This document shows, in pieces, positions 42,602-50,654 of a DNA stretch of 52,616 nucleotides. Both the position numbers and the translations under genes were made by a program. Source of the DNA: an uncultured Treponema sp. (lineage in GTDB: Bacteria > Spirochaetota > Spirochaetia > Treponematales > Treponemataceae); the NCBI RefSeq assembly GCF_945873775.1, contig NZ_CAMCEC010000018.1, positions 1-52,616 on the forward strand, in the 5' to 3' direction. Under the pieces are notes generated by a model. The model worked only from the letters and a program-made list of their open reading frames with translations. It made no database searches and was not told where the DNA came from. Numbering within the stretch: position 1 is the stretch's first letter; each line of letters starts with the position of its first letter.

Positions 42602-43297
42602 TCAAGGAATAAGGCCTGCAAAGACCGGGGCAAGAATTACGGTTAGAATTCCTGCAATTCCTATGGAAAGTCCGCTCATTGCTCCTTCAACTTCGCCAAT
42701 TTCAATCGCCTTGGAAGTTCCAAGAGCATGGGAAGCAGTTCCTATTGCAACTCCTTTCGCCACAGGCTCCGTTATCTTGAAAATCTTGCAGACTTGGACA
42801 GCAAAAAGATTTCCGAGGTTTCCTGTAAGAACAACCATCACAACAATTACAGGAATAATTCCGTTCAGTTCTTCTGTTATTCCAAGCGCAATCGCAGTTG
42901 TAATCGACTTGCCCAGAATCGAAACATATTCCGTGTGCTCCATTTTAAACAGAAGGCAGAAAAGAAAAATCAGAACCAAATTGACCACAACTCCGCAGAA
43001 AATTCCGCACAGAACGGCAAGCCAGTTTTCCTTGAGCTTTTCAACTTGCTCGTACAAGGGAATCGCAAGGCAGACTGTCGCAGGAGTAAGAAGGCAGGCA
43101 ATAAAGTCCGCGCCGGCAGCATAAGACTCGTAAGGAATTTTTGCGGCTACAAGAAAAACAATGCAAAGGACAATCGAAACAATAAGCGGACTGAACAAAA
43201 AGAATTTTGTCTTCTTGCTGATTACAATTCCAAGCGCATAGGAAACCAAAGTCAAAAATATCCCAAAATAAACAGAGTTCATAAAAAAATCTTTCAT
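42602..43297 (-). CDS. lrgB: LrgB family membrane protein
   Basis: Partner of LrgA in holin/antiholin-like systems affecting murein hydrolase activity and, in several bacteria, pyruvate uptake. About six to eight helices fill 231 residues. The family motifs LTPATVCLAIPLYEQ and GTASHALGTSKAIEIGEVEGAMSGLSIGIAG are present. ATG 43297 has AAGGAAA upstream; the longer open frame runs back into lrgA and is rejected. It begins 2 bases after the lrgA stop. Confidence 0.92.
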   Translation of the reverse strand: MKDFFMNSVYFGIFLTLVSYALGIVISKKTKFFLFSPLIVSIVLCIVFLVAAKIPYESYAAGADFIACLLTPATVCLAIPLYEQVEKLKENWLAVLCGIFCGVVVNLVLIFLFCLLFKMEHTEYVSILGKSITTAIALGITEELNGIIPVIVVMVVLTGNLGNLFAVQVCKIFKITEPVAKGVAIGTASHALGTSKAIEIGEVEGAMSGLSIGIAGILTVILAPVFAGLIP

Positions 43298-43299
43298 TG

Positions 43300-43668
43300 C
43301 TATTTTTCCTTTAAAGCCTTTTTGTTTTTTGCGCGGATTATAAGCTGAACGATATGTCCTGTAATAACCATGACGCAAAAAGTTGTAACAACTGCAATCA
43401 CCACAAAGCATAAGCCGTATTTTTTCATAACCGGAAACGCCGTCATAAAACCAACGCTGGACGGAACAAACATCACGGGCATCATAACAAGAAGAAAATC
43501 TCCAGCTTCCTTTACCTGATGAAGCTTTATGATTTTTAGCTCCAGACATAAAAACAAAATAACAAGTCCGTAAATGCTGGCGGGAACGGGCAGGGGAATA
43601 AGCTTGTTGAGAATTTCCCCGATAAAAGAAATTGAAATTATAAGTGCAAACTGAAACGCGTATTTCAT
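43300..43668 (-). CDS. lrgA: LrgA/CidA family holin-like protein
   Basis: A small four-helix membrane protein that works with LrgB. The motifs IGEILNKLIPLPVPASIYGLVILFL and FVPSSVGFMTAFPVMKKYG are typical of CidA/LrgA. AGAGG lies before the ATG. It begins 16 bases after nnrDE and shares its promoter. The C-terminus is lysine-rich. Confidence 0.93.
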   Translation of the reverse strand: MKYAFQFALIISISFIGEILNKLIPLPVPASIYGLVILFLCLELKIIKLHQVKEAGDFLLVMMPVMFVPSSVGFMTAFPVMKKYGLCFVVIAVVTTFCVMVITGHIVQLIIRAKNKKALKEK

Positions 43669-43684
43669 TTTTACCTCTAAAAAA

Positions 43685-45157
43685 TTAAAGCTCTGAAATT
43701 TTTTCGATTAAAAGCTGCGGTGTAAGGGCAAAGCTGTTCTTCACTTTTTCCGAAGCAAAACTGTGCGCCAAAGATGCTGTTACAGCCGCATTCGCACAAT
43801 CATATCCTTGCGCAAGAAGTGAAGCAATAAGGCCAGCAAGAACATCTCCAGTTCCGCCTTTTGCAAGGGAATTTTTCCCATAAGGATTTAGATAAATTTT
43901 TGCGCGTCCTTCATTCTTTGACCACATTCCAATTGCAACAACCGCGCCTTTTAAAACAAGAACTGAATCCTTGAATTTTCCGCAGAAAAGTTTTATAAGC
44001 TCAATTCTTTTTTCAACAGTTTCCTGAACTGAAAATTTTCCAAGAGAGCAGTTTTCAAGCAGAACAGAAAATTCTTTTGGATGCGGAGTTAAAACAAAAT
44101 TTCCTCGCTCCGTTAAAAGATTTAAAATTTCCTTGTAGTAAAAAATGTCAGCGTCAAGAACACACGGAATGTTTTTGTTTTCTTTTAAAAAGTCAAAATA
44201 TTTTTGAAAGCTGGAATTTTCTCTTCCGAATCCGCAGCCGAGCACAAGAGCCGTTGTGTTTTCAGGAAGCTCCAAGGAAGCCATAATATTCATAAAGCCG
44301 GAATCTTCTGTTCCAACAAGAGTAGCTAATCCAGCTCCAAAAGAAAAAGCGGCATTTGCGGCAATTTTTGCAGCTCCAGTTTTTTCACCAGCAGCAACCG
44401 CAACGTGCCCAAATGTTCCTTTGTGGACATTTTGCATTTTTCTAAACGGAAGTTTCATTTCTTCTTTTTCAAGCAAAAAAGCGTCAGGAGAATCAAGGAA
44501 CTCAAAATTATTTCTGCTTATTCCAAGATTGCAAACTTTTATTTTTCCGCAGAAATCTTTTGCCTTGTCGCTGAACAAACTTAGCTTCAAAGCTCCCATC
44601 GCAACAGTTTCGTCAGCACAAAAAACAGTTTTTCCATTTCCTGCTGAATCAAGTCCGCTTGGAACATCGCACGAAATTTTAAAGGCTTCTATTTTATTTG
44701 CACTCTGGATAACTGCTTCTGACTCCGCGTCCAACGGCAAGTGAAATCCGCTGCCATAAATGCAGTCAACGACAACGCTAATGTCAAAGCTTTTTTCTTC
44801 CGCAAAAGAATCCAAATCATAAGGCGAAATAAAAGAAACTCCAAGAAGCTCAGCGCGTTTTTTTTGAACCTTTGCAATTTCAGAGGAAGGCTCGCCAATG
44901 CAGCAAACCGCCACACAAAAATCATGGCAAGAAAGCCTGCGTGCAAGAGCGTATCCGTCAGCTCCGTTATTTCCACGGCCTGCAAGAATCAAAACGCAAG
45001 GACGGTTTATGTAGCGCGCGCTTTCATGGAAAACATGAGGCATAACGCAAGATTCAAGTCCCTGCGCCGCATTTTCTATCATAATCTCTTCTGTCAAAGA
45101 AAATTTTTCACGTGATTTTTTATCAAGAATTCTAGTATCAAAAAAAATATTTTGCAT
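43685..45157 (-). CDS. nnrDE: Bifunctional NAD(P)H-hydrate epimerase / ADP-dependent dehydratase
   Basis: Repairs damaged NAD(P)H hydrates. The N-terminal epimerase (YjeF_N) has AGRGNNGADGYALARRL (residues ~57-73); the C-terminal dehydratase (carbohydrate-kinase fold) has LDADIFYY, LTPHPKEF and KGGTGDVLAGLIASLLAQG. At 490 residues it is the full fused form seen in many bacteria. A perfect TATAAT with an extended TG lies 6 bases before the ATG and no Shine-Dalgarno is visible. It leads an operon with lrgA and lrgB, a combination I would not have predicted. Confidence 0.94.
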   Translation of the reverse strand: MQNIFFDTRILDKKSREKFSLTEEIMIENAAQGLESCVMPHVFHESARYINRPCVLILAGRGNNGADGYALARRLSCHDFCVAVCCIGEPSSEIAKVQKKRAELLGVSFISPYDLDSFAEEKSFDISVVVDCIYGSGFHLPLDAESEAVIQSANKIEAFKISCDVPSGLDSAGNGKTVFCADETVAMGALKLSLFSDKAKDFCGKIKVCNLGISRNNFEFLDSPDAFLLEKEEMKLPFRKMQNVHKGTFGHVAVAAGEKTGAAKIAANAAFSFGAGLATLVGTEDSGFMNIMASLELPENTTALVLGCGFGRENSSFQKYFDFLKENKNIPCVLDADIFYYKEILNLLTERGNFVLTPHPKEFSVLLENCSLGKFSVQETVEKRIELIKLFCGKFKDSVLVLKGAVVAIGMWSKNEGRAKIYLNPYGKNSLAKGGTGDVLAGLIASLLAQGYDCANAAVTASLAHSFASEKVKNSFALTPQLLIEKISEL

Positions 45158-45163
45158 ATCAAA

Positions 45164-45172
45164 ATTATATCA
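45164..45172 (-). promoter_or_regulatory. nnrDE extended -10 promoter, leaderless type
   Basis: Minus strand TGATATAAT: perfect -10 with extended TG, ending 6 bases before ATG 45157. The -35 region at 17 bases is weak (TTCCTT), as expected for extended -10 promoters. Confidence 0.5.
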
Positions 45173-45197
45173 TTCAGAAAAAATAAAAGGAATATTT

Positions 45198-46661
45198 TTA
45201 AAAACTTAAAAGCAATGCAAGAATTTCTTTTTCAAGCACAGCCGGATTTTTTTTGTCTTCCGCAGAAACTAAAAAAGATTTTAAAGGAAGCATTGGAGAT
45301 GAAGAATAAAAAATTATTTTATCTGAAAGCGAAACTGCTTCTTTTATTTCGTTTGCGGCAAAGATTACAGTCCGAGGATTTTCTTTTTGACGCTCTAAAA
45401 TAAATTCAATGCACTTCTTTTTTACTGAAAAATCCAAAAACTGAAACGATTCATCAAGCAAAAGAATTCCGCTTGGAAAAACAACTGCGCGCGCAAGAGA
45501 AACACGCTGCCTTTCTCCGCCTGAAATTTTTTCAACGGAAGATTCTTCTTTTCCATTCAACCCAAAACTGTTTAAAATATTCTGCGTTATTTCAAATGAT
45601 TTTTTTCTTCCAAAAATATTTAAAAGCGGAAGCTGCACATTTTGAAAAACACTAAGGCACAAAAATAAATTCGGAGTCTGCATTGAATACGAAACAGAAG
45701 AAAAATTTGCAGACACAAAATCAAGCAATGTTGTTTTTCCGCTTCCGCTTGGCGCGACAATTGAAGTTATTTTTTTCTGCTCAAAAGTTTCTGAATAATT
45801 CTTAAAAACAAATTTTCCGTCGTATTCAACGCAAAAATTCTTTAGTTCCACGGAAAATTCTTTTTCTAAGGAAAGATGAGGCAGTTTAAAAAAATCAGAC
45901 TGAAAATAAAAATTTATAAAATTCTTATAAAATTTTTTTAAGGTAAAAAAGAAAAGCAAAAGAATTTTTTCACTTAAAAATCCAAGCAAAACAATAAAAA
46001 TTGTAACGGCAAAAACTTTTGAAATTTCAAGAACAACCTGAAAATTCTGAAGCTGGCTTCCAAGCGCGAATTTTGGAACAGAAAGAACTTCCGCGGCGGC
46101 AACTGCTTTCCAAATCATTCCGCAGGAATTTTTCATTGCATCTTTTAAAAATTTCTGAGCGTAAGGAATTTTCAAAAATAAAAATTTCTGCATTTCTGTA
46201 ATTTTAAAAATTTTACAGACGCTTTCCATTTTTTTATTTTCAAACGAAAACCCCGAAAAAGCCGATGTAAAAACAATAGGAAAAGACAAAAGCACCGCAG
46301 CAAAAACCGGCACAGAATCAGAGCCAAGCCAAAAAAGAACAATCAAAATTACAGAAACAAGCGGAACCGAGCGGACAAACGCAAGCGGAATTTCAAAAAG
46401 AATTTTCAAGACGGAAAATTTCGTGCATAAAAAGCCAAATAAAATTCCTAGAAAAGACGAAATAAAAAATGCGCAGAAAACTCTAAAAAAAGTAAAAGCT
46501 AAAGATTTAAGAAAAACTTTTTCTGAAGCGAGAGAAAAAAAATCCGCAGCGACAGATTCAGGAGAAGGAAGAATCAAAGGTGAATCTATCGCCAGTGAAA
46601 AAAATTTCCAAACTAAAAAGAGAAACGCAACAGAAAAAGCAAAAACTTTTTTTTTATTCAA
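45198..46661 (-). CDS. Fused ABC permease-ATPase, NitT/TauT type, with altered H-loop
   Basis: One polypeptide holds an SsuC/TauC-type permease (residues ~10-245; EAA-like loop EMQKFLFLKIPYAQKFLKDA) and a nucleotide-binding domain (~270-487). Walker A is APSGSGKTT with K309, the signature is ISGGERQRVSLARA and Walker B is ILLLDES. The usual H-loop THD is replaced by ANE, so the switch histidine is missing. The start is inferred as TTG 46661 because the longer open frame lies inside the binding-protein gene; an A9 run follows within the first codons. It overlaps that gene by 8 bases. It forms a two-gene importer with the SBP at 46654-47589. The substrate is unknown. Confidence 0.85.
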   Translation of the reverse strand: MNKKKVFAFSVAFLFLVWKFFSLAIDSPLILPSPESVAADFFSLASEKVFLKSLAFTFFRVFCAFFISSFLGILFGFLCTKFSVLKILFEIPLAFVRSVPLVSVILIVLFWLGSDSVPVFAAVLLSFPIVFTSAFSGFSFENKKMESVCKIFKITEMQKFLFLKIPYAQKFLKDAMKNSCGMIWKAVAAAEVLSVPKFALGSQLQNFQVVLEISKVFAVTIFIVLLGFLSEKILLLFFFTLKKFYKNFINFYFQSDFFKLPHLSLEKEFSVELKNFCVEYDGKFVFKNYSETFEQKKITSIVAPSGSGKTTLLDFVSANFSSVSYSMQTPNLFLCLSVFQNVQLPLLNIFGRKKSFEITQNILNSFGLNGKEESSVEKISGGERQRVSLARAVVFPSGILLLDESFQFLDFSVKKKCIEFILERQKENPRTVIFAANEIKEAVSLSDKIIFYSSSPMLPLKSFLVSAEDKKNPAVLEKEILALLLSF

Positions 46662-47589
46662 AGTAAAATTCGCCGTCAGGAAGTTTTCCGCCAACAGAAG
46701 CCGGCTCAAATTCCATAAACACAGAAAGCAGTTTTTCAATTCCGTTTTTTGCCTGATTTCCTGTTTCAAAAACAAAGGCGCATTTTGGAATTGCCTTTTC
46801 TACAATTTGCGCATTTAATCCAAGCTGAAATTTTTCTACAAGCAAACCTGCTTCCTTTGGATTTTTTAAAGTCCATTCTGAAGCGTTTTTATATTCTTCA
46901 AGAAACTTTTTTACTTTTTCAGGATTTGATTTTGCAAACTTCGCATTCACGGCAATAACCGTCATAGGAAAATTTTCAATTCCAGAAAGCTCAAAAAATT
47001 CCTTCTGAAAATCAACCGCTCTTAAAATATTTTTATCTTTTTCACAGGCAACAGTTGCAAACGGCTCAGGAACAACCGCATACTGAATTTTTCCAAGAAT
47101 CAAAGAAGGCGCAAGCTCAGCATTTGGAACTGAATAAGAAAGCTGAACGCTGTTTTTTGTTCCGTCAAATTTTATTTTGTTCTGCTTTAAAATGTAGCGG
47201 AACATAAAATCTGGAGTCGCTCCCTGGCCCGCAACAAAAATTTCCTTTCCTTTTAAATCTTTGAGCTTCTTAATAGAAGAATCTTTTGTTACAAGACTTA
47301 CCATTCCATTTCCGCAGACAGCCGCCATTACAACCGCGCCTTTATTTACGTTGTAAACTTTCGCAGCGACATTCGGCGGAAGAAATCCAATTTCAACTTC
47401 GCCTTTTATAAGTTTTGGCAAAAGAAAATTCGCGCCGGAAAAAACTTCATATTCCGCATTATCAGAAAAATTTTCCATTAAATACGCTGAAGGAATTCCG
47501 CTTGGACCTTTTAAAACTCCAATTTTCTGCGGAAAGCAAAAAAACACGCAAACAAACAGACTAAAAAACAAACAAGCAATTTTTTTCAT
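46654..47589 (-). CDS. ABC transporter substrate-binding protein, NitT/TauT (NMT1) type
   Basis: Periplasmic receptor for the fused permease-ATPase. A signal peptide (MKKIACLFFSLFVCVFFCFP) precedes a two-lobe binding fold with GFLPPNVAAKVYN, LKDLKGKEIFVAGQGATPDFMFRYIL and YAVVPEPFATVA, all typical of the NMT1/SsuA group that binds sulfonates, nitrate or thiamine and riboflavin precursors. ATG 47589 lies 7 bases after TAAAAT; the ATG at 47598 overlaps that box, and neither has a Shine-Dalgarno, so I use 47589 (311 residues). Binding residues are not diagnostic of substrate. Confidence 0.88.
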   Translation of the reverse strand: MKKIACLFFSLFVCVFFCFPQKIGVLKGPSGIPSAYLMENFSDNAEYEVFSGANFLLPKLIKGEVEIGFLPPNVAAKVYNVNKGAVVMAAVCGNGMVSLVTKDSSIKKLKDLKGKEIFVAGQGATPDFMFRYILKQNKIKFDGTKNSVQLSYSVPNAELAPSLILGKIQYAVVPEPFATVACEKDKNILRAVDFQKEFFELSGIENFPMTVIAVNAKFAKSNPEKVKKFLEEYKNASEWTLKNPKEAGLLVEKFQLGLNAQIVEKAIPKCAFVFETGNQAKNGIEKLLSVFMEFEPASVGGKLPDGEFYFE

Positions 47590-47596
47590 ACAAGAC

Positions 47597-47602
47597 ATTT
47601 TA
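47597..47602 (-). promoter_or_regulatory. -10 box of the NMT1-type operon, leaderless type
   Basis: TAAAAT on the minus strand, 7 bases before ATG 47589. It overlaps the alternative ATG at 47598, as at hslO. The -35 region is weak. Confidence 0.4.
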
Positions 47603-47645
47603 ATATTTTTTTAGATTTTATAGAAGTTAAAACAAAAATTTCCAC

Positions 47646-47674
47646 TTGAAACAAAAGATAAACTTAGATAAAAT
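47646..47674 (+). promoter_or_regulatory. tRNA-Ala promoter
   Basis: TTGAAA (47646-47651), a 17-base spacer and TAAAAT (47669-47674). The expected +1 is about 20 bases before the mature tRNA 5' end. Confidence 0.6.
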
Positions 47675-47700
47675 ACAAAACAAGCAGTTTTTCTGCATTC

Positions 47701-47773
47701 GGGGTATTAGCTCATCTGGTAGAGCGATTGGTTCGCAATCAATAGGTGGTCGGTTCGAGTCCGATATACTCCA
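47701..47773 (+). tRNA. tRNA-Ala (anticodon CGC)
   Basis: A 73-base cloverleaf: acceptor GGGGTAT/ATACTCC with the G3-U70 wobble pair that specifies alanine, D-stem GCTC/GAGC, anticodon stem ATTGG/TCAAT with loop TTCGCAA (anticodon CGC) and T-loop TTCGAGT. CCA is not encoded. It reads the GCG codon. Confidence 0.93.
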
Positions 47774-47828
47774 TATCTGAACAGCAACCCTTTCAGGATT
47801 TATAAAACTTTTCAATCTAGGAGAGGAA

Positions 47829-48350
47829 ATGCTTAAAAAAATCATAAAATTCTTTAAAGCACTCAATTCAAATTCAAAGCCATCAGAACTTGCAAACGCG
47901 CTCTGCCTTGGAATCATGCTTGGATTTATTCCCAAAAACAACGCATTGTGGTTTTTAATTTTTATTTTTTTCTGCTTTGTGCGAATAAACAAAGGACTTT
48001 ATTTTGTAGCAATGATTGTGGCTTCCCAGTTTGCCTGGCTGTTGGATTCCAAATTCGATTCAATCGGATTTTATATCTTGAACTACGCGCCTTTAACTAA
48101 AACTTTTTCCACGCTGATTGACATTCCGTTCGTCGGATTCACAAAATTCAACAACACAATTGTAATGGGTTCTTTTGTATTTTCTCTTCTTATTTATATT
48201 CCATGTTTTATATTCGGAATCGCATTTGTAAAACTTTGGCGCAAATATGTTTCTTCAATTTTCGCACGCACACCACTTGCAAAAGCCATCGCAAAACTTC
48301 CATTTGCTGAAAAAATCACAAGCCTTATTACACAGGATGACGCTTTATGA
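47829..48350 (+). CDS. TIGR03546 family membrane protein (DUF2062-like)
   Basis: An uncharacterised membrane protein with about three hydrophobic helices (residues ~25-75 and ~112-140) and a family N-terminus (KFFKALNSNSKPSELANALCLGIMLGFIPKNN). AGGAGAGG precedes the ATG. It overlaps the TIGR03545 gene by 4 bases. The two families are known to occur as neighbours in spirochaetes and some gammaproteobacteria, so they very likely work together. No catalytic motif is seen. Confidence 0.87.
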   Translation: MLKKIIKFFKALNSNSKPSELANALCLGIMLGFIPKNNALWFLIFIFFCFVRINKGLYFVAMIVASQFAWLLDSKFDSIGFYILNYAPLTKTFSTLIDIPFVGFTKFNNTIVMGSFVFSLLIYIPCFIFGIAFVKLWRKYVSSIFARTPLAKAIAKLPFAEKITSLITQDDAL

Positions 48351-50551
48351 AAAAAAACAAAGTCAAAAAAGAAAAACTTGTTTCAGCAAGAAAACTTCCT
48401 GGAATATTTAAGAAAACTTATTCGCCAAAAAAAATTGAAAATAAAATTTACAAGAAAATTTTTATTCCTGCTGACCTTGAGCTGATAAAATCAATTTTTG
48501 CGCCGCATCCAAAAAAGCAAGGAAAACTTTTTGTTCCACGCGACAAGCAAATTTCAAAACGGCAGCTGAAAAAATTCAAGGCAATTGCAAAAGAAATCAA
48601 AAGACAAAAAGCTTCATTTAAACTTGTTCCTTTTGCCGCAACAATCGGAATAATCGCAGCCGCAGTTCTTCTCTTCATCACGTTCAAAAACGTAATTGCA
48701 AAAAAAGCTATAACCGGCGCAATGCAAACTGCTTTTGGCGCAAAAACCGAAATTTCTTCTGTAAATGTTGAACTGATCGGAGCAAGCGTAACTATAAAAA
48801 ATCTTCAGCAGACAAACAAAAATTCACCAATGAAAAATTTGTTTCAAGCTGACAAAATCGAAATCAAATTTAATTTGACACAAGCCTTGCGCGGAAAATT
48901 CGACGCTGAAAATATTGAGCTTTCAGGATTCGCAGTAAACACAGAAAGAAAAACTTCCGGCGAGCTTCCTAAAAAAGAAAAAAAGCAGAAAGAGCAAAAA
49001 CAAAAGTCCGAAAATTCATTTGATTTTTCAGAAAAAAAGAATGAGGCTCTTAACGCCGTAAAGAATTCAATACAAGAAGTTTTTGCAGAATACAATCCGC
49101 AGAACATAATAAATGAGCTTGAAGGAAATTTAAAATCTCCAGAAACCGCAAAACAAGTTCAGGCAGAAGCTGAAGCCCTTGTTTCAAAGTGGAAAAACAA
49201 GCCGGAAGAACTTGAATCTCAAGTAAAAGACCTTGACCAAAGCGTCCGTTCAGTTCTTGATACAAACTGGGGAAACATTGACGACGTTGCAAAGCTAAAA
49301 CAGGCAATCGAAAATGTAACCAGCGCAATGGAAAAAAGCAAATCGCTTACAAAAAATATTCAGTCAACAGCAAATGATGTAAAATCTGATTCAAAAAAAA
49401 TAAACGCGCTTTCTTCACAAGTAAAAGACGCAATCGCTTCGGACAATGCGCTCATAAACAAGCAGCTTTCAAAAATCACTTCGTTTAAAATTTCAGACGG
49501 AAAAAAGATTTTGGGCAACACATTGGACAGCGTTTTCTATTCAATGGCAGGCGATTATTATCCATATATAAAGCAAGCCGCAGATTACGCTCTTCAGGCA
49601 AAAGCATCTTCTTCAAAATCAGAAAAACCTAAAAAAGAAAAGAAAGAAAAAAAGCAGACGATTGCAAGAACAAAAGGAACTGATGTTTACTGGAAGCAGG
49701 ACAGAATCCCAAAATTCTTAATTGAAAAAATAAGTTTCAGCGGACTGAATCTTGACGCAAAAGGAACTGACATCACAAACGATATGGACAAACGTGGTTC
49801 TCCCGCTTTACTCAACGGAAGCTATTCCACAAAAAAGCAGACTCACAAGGCGAATGTAATTGTAGACACAAGAACGGAAACAAAAAATCCTTTGGTCAGC
49901 GCAGATTATTCCGGGGACAATTTCCCAATCAAATTTTCAACGCCTTACCTTGGACTAAATTCAAGCACTGATGTAACTGCAAAAGGAACGATGGGCGATG
50001 ACGGAAGCATAACACTCAAGGCAAAATTCAACTTGGAAAACATTTCATTTTCTTCTGAAAGTTTTGAGCCGAAATTCGCATACAATCTTTACAAAACCGC
50101 GCTTTCAAACATAAAAGATCTTGATATGGAAGCAACTGCAATTTTCAACGGCGAAAAGAAATTCAGCATTTCAGTTGATTCCGACCTTGATAAAAAATTC
50201 ATAAAAGCATTAAAGAAAACCGCAGACGCAGAAATTTCAAATCTTGTTTCAGAAGCCAAAAAAGAAATTGCCGCAAAGCTGAACGAAAAAACTGGCGGAG
50301 TAACAGAAAAAATTTCAGAGTTCGTGAACATTGAAAACGGAATAAACCGCCAAAGCGTAAATATGGACAAGTTGAATTCGCTTCTTGAAAAAAAGAAAGC
50401 CGAACTTCAAAAGCAGCTTGAAGACAAAACAAAAGCCACAGCAGAAAAAGCTTTAAAAGACGCAGGAATTTCAATTCCAGAAAACGAAAAAATTAACAAC
50501 GCACTTGAAAAAGGAGCAAGTTCTTTAAAGGGATTTTTAAATAAGAACTAA
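48347..50551 (+). CDS. TIGR03545 family protein, AsmA-like exported scaffold
   Basis: A basic cytoplasmic N-terminus (1-92) precedes one TM helix (~93-114). Then follows a region (~117-200: AITGAMQTAFGAKTEISSVN, then IELSGFAVN) that resembles the start of AsmA-type proteins. A long helical, coiled-coil middle (~225-400), Lys/Glu-rich linkers (~205-225 and ~425-440) and a beta-rich C-terminal part (~455-590) complete it, with a final helical tail. At 734 residues it is large. AsmA-like proteins can act in lipid transfer across the periplasm; that role is inference here. It is coupled to TIGR03546. Confidence 0.85.
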   Translation: MKKNKVKKEKLVSARKLPGIFKKTYSPKKIENKIYKKIFIPADLELIKSIFAPHPKKQGKLFVPRDKQISKRQLKKFKAIAKEIKRQKASFKLVPFAATIGIIAAAVLLFITFKNVIAKKAITGAMQTAFGAKTEISSVNVELIGASVTIKNLQQTNKNSPMKNLFQADKIEIKFNLTQALRGKFDAENIELSGFAVNTERKTSGELPKKEKKQKEQKQKSENSFDFSEKKNEALNAVKNSIQEVFAEYNPQNIINELEGNLKSPETAKQVQAEAEALVSKWKNKPEELESQVKDLDQSVRSVLDTNWGNIDDVAKLKQAIENVTSAMEKSKSLTKNIQSTANDVKSDSKKINALSSQVKDAIASDNALINKQLSKITSFKISDGKKILGNTLDSVFYSMAGDYYPYIKQAADYALQAKASSSKSEKPKKEKKEKKQTIARTKGTDVYWKQDRIPKFLIEKISFSGLNLDAKGTDITNDMDKRGSPALLNGSYSTKKQTHKANVIVDTRTETKNPLVSADYSGDNFPIKFSTPYLGLNSSTDVTAKGTMGDDGSITLKAKFNLENISFSSESFEPKFAYNLYKTALSNIKDLDMEATAIFNGEKKFSISVDSDLDKKFIKALKKTADAEISNLVSEAKKEIAAKLNEKTGGVTEKISEFVNIENGINRQSVNMDKLNSLLEKKKAELQKQLEDKTKATAEKALKDAGISIPENEKINNALEKGASSLKGFLNKN

Positions 50552-50585
50552 TAAAACAAAAAAAACAGAATATATTGAATTCCTA

Positions 50586-50633
50586 GCCGAAAAACTGTAC
50601 AAATAGGGAGGGAGTTAGAACTTTACAGTTTTT
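50586..50633 (+). promoter_or_regulatory. MCP leader: sigma28-like -10 and a 10-bp hairpin
   Basis: GCCGAAAA (50586-50593) matches 7 of 8 bases of the FliA -10 element; its -35 is poor. AAAAACTGTA (50590-50599) and TACAGTTTTT (50624-50633) form a perfect inverted repeat, possibly a weak terminator of the TIGR03545 gene or a leader structure. The ribosome-binding site at 50640-50645 lies just downstream. Confidence 0.4.
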
Positions 50634-50654
50634 CAAAATAGGAGGAAAAACAAC

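Noticed and set aside
42201-43124. Long plus-strand open frame from the proB-lrgB gap into lrgB
   Set aside because: Its first part translates the palindromic element and the 41-bp repeats, and the rest is antisense to lrgB. The TTG start has no ribosome-binding site, and 41-base units cannot keep one frame.
43298-43549. Extended N-terminus for LrgB
   Set aside because: It lies inside lrgA in another frame; AAGGAAA marks ATG 43297 as the start.
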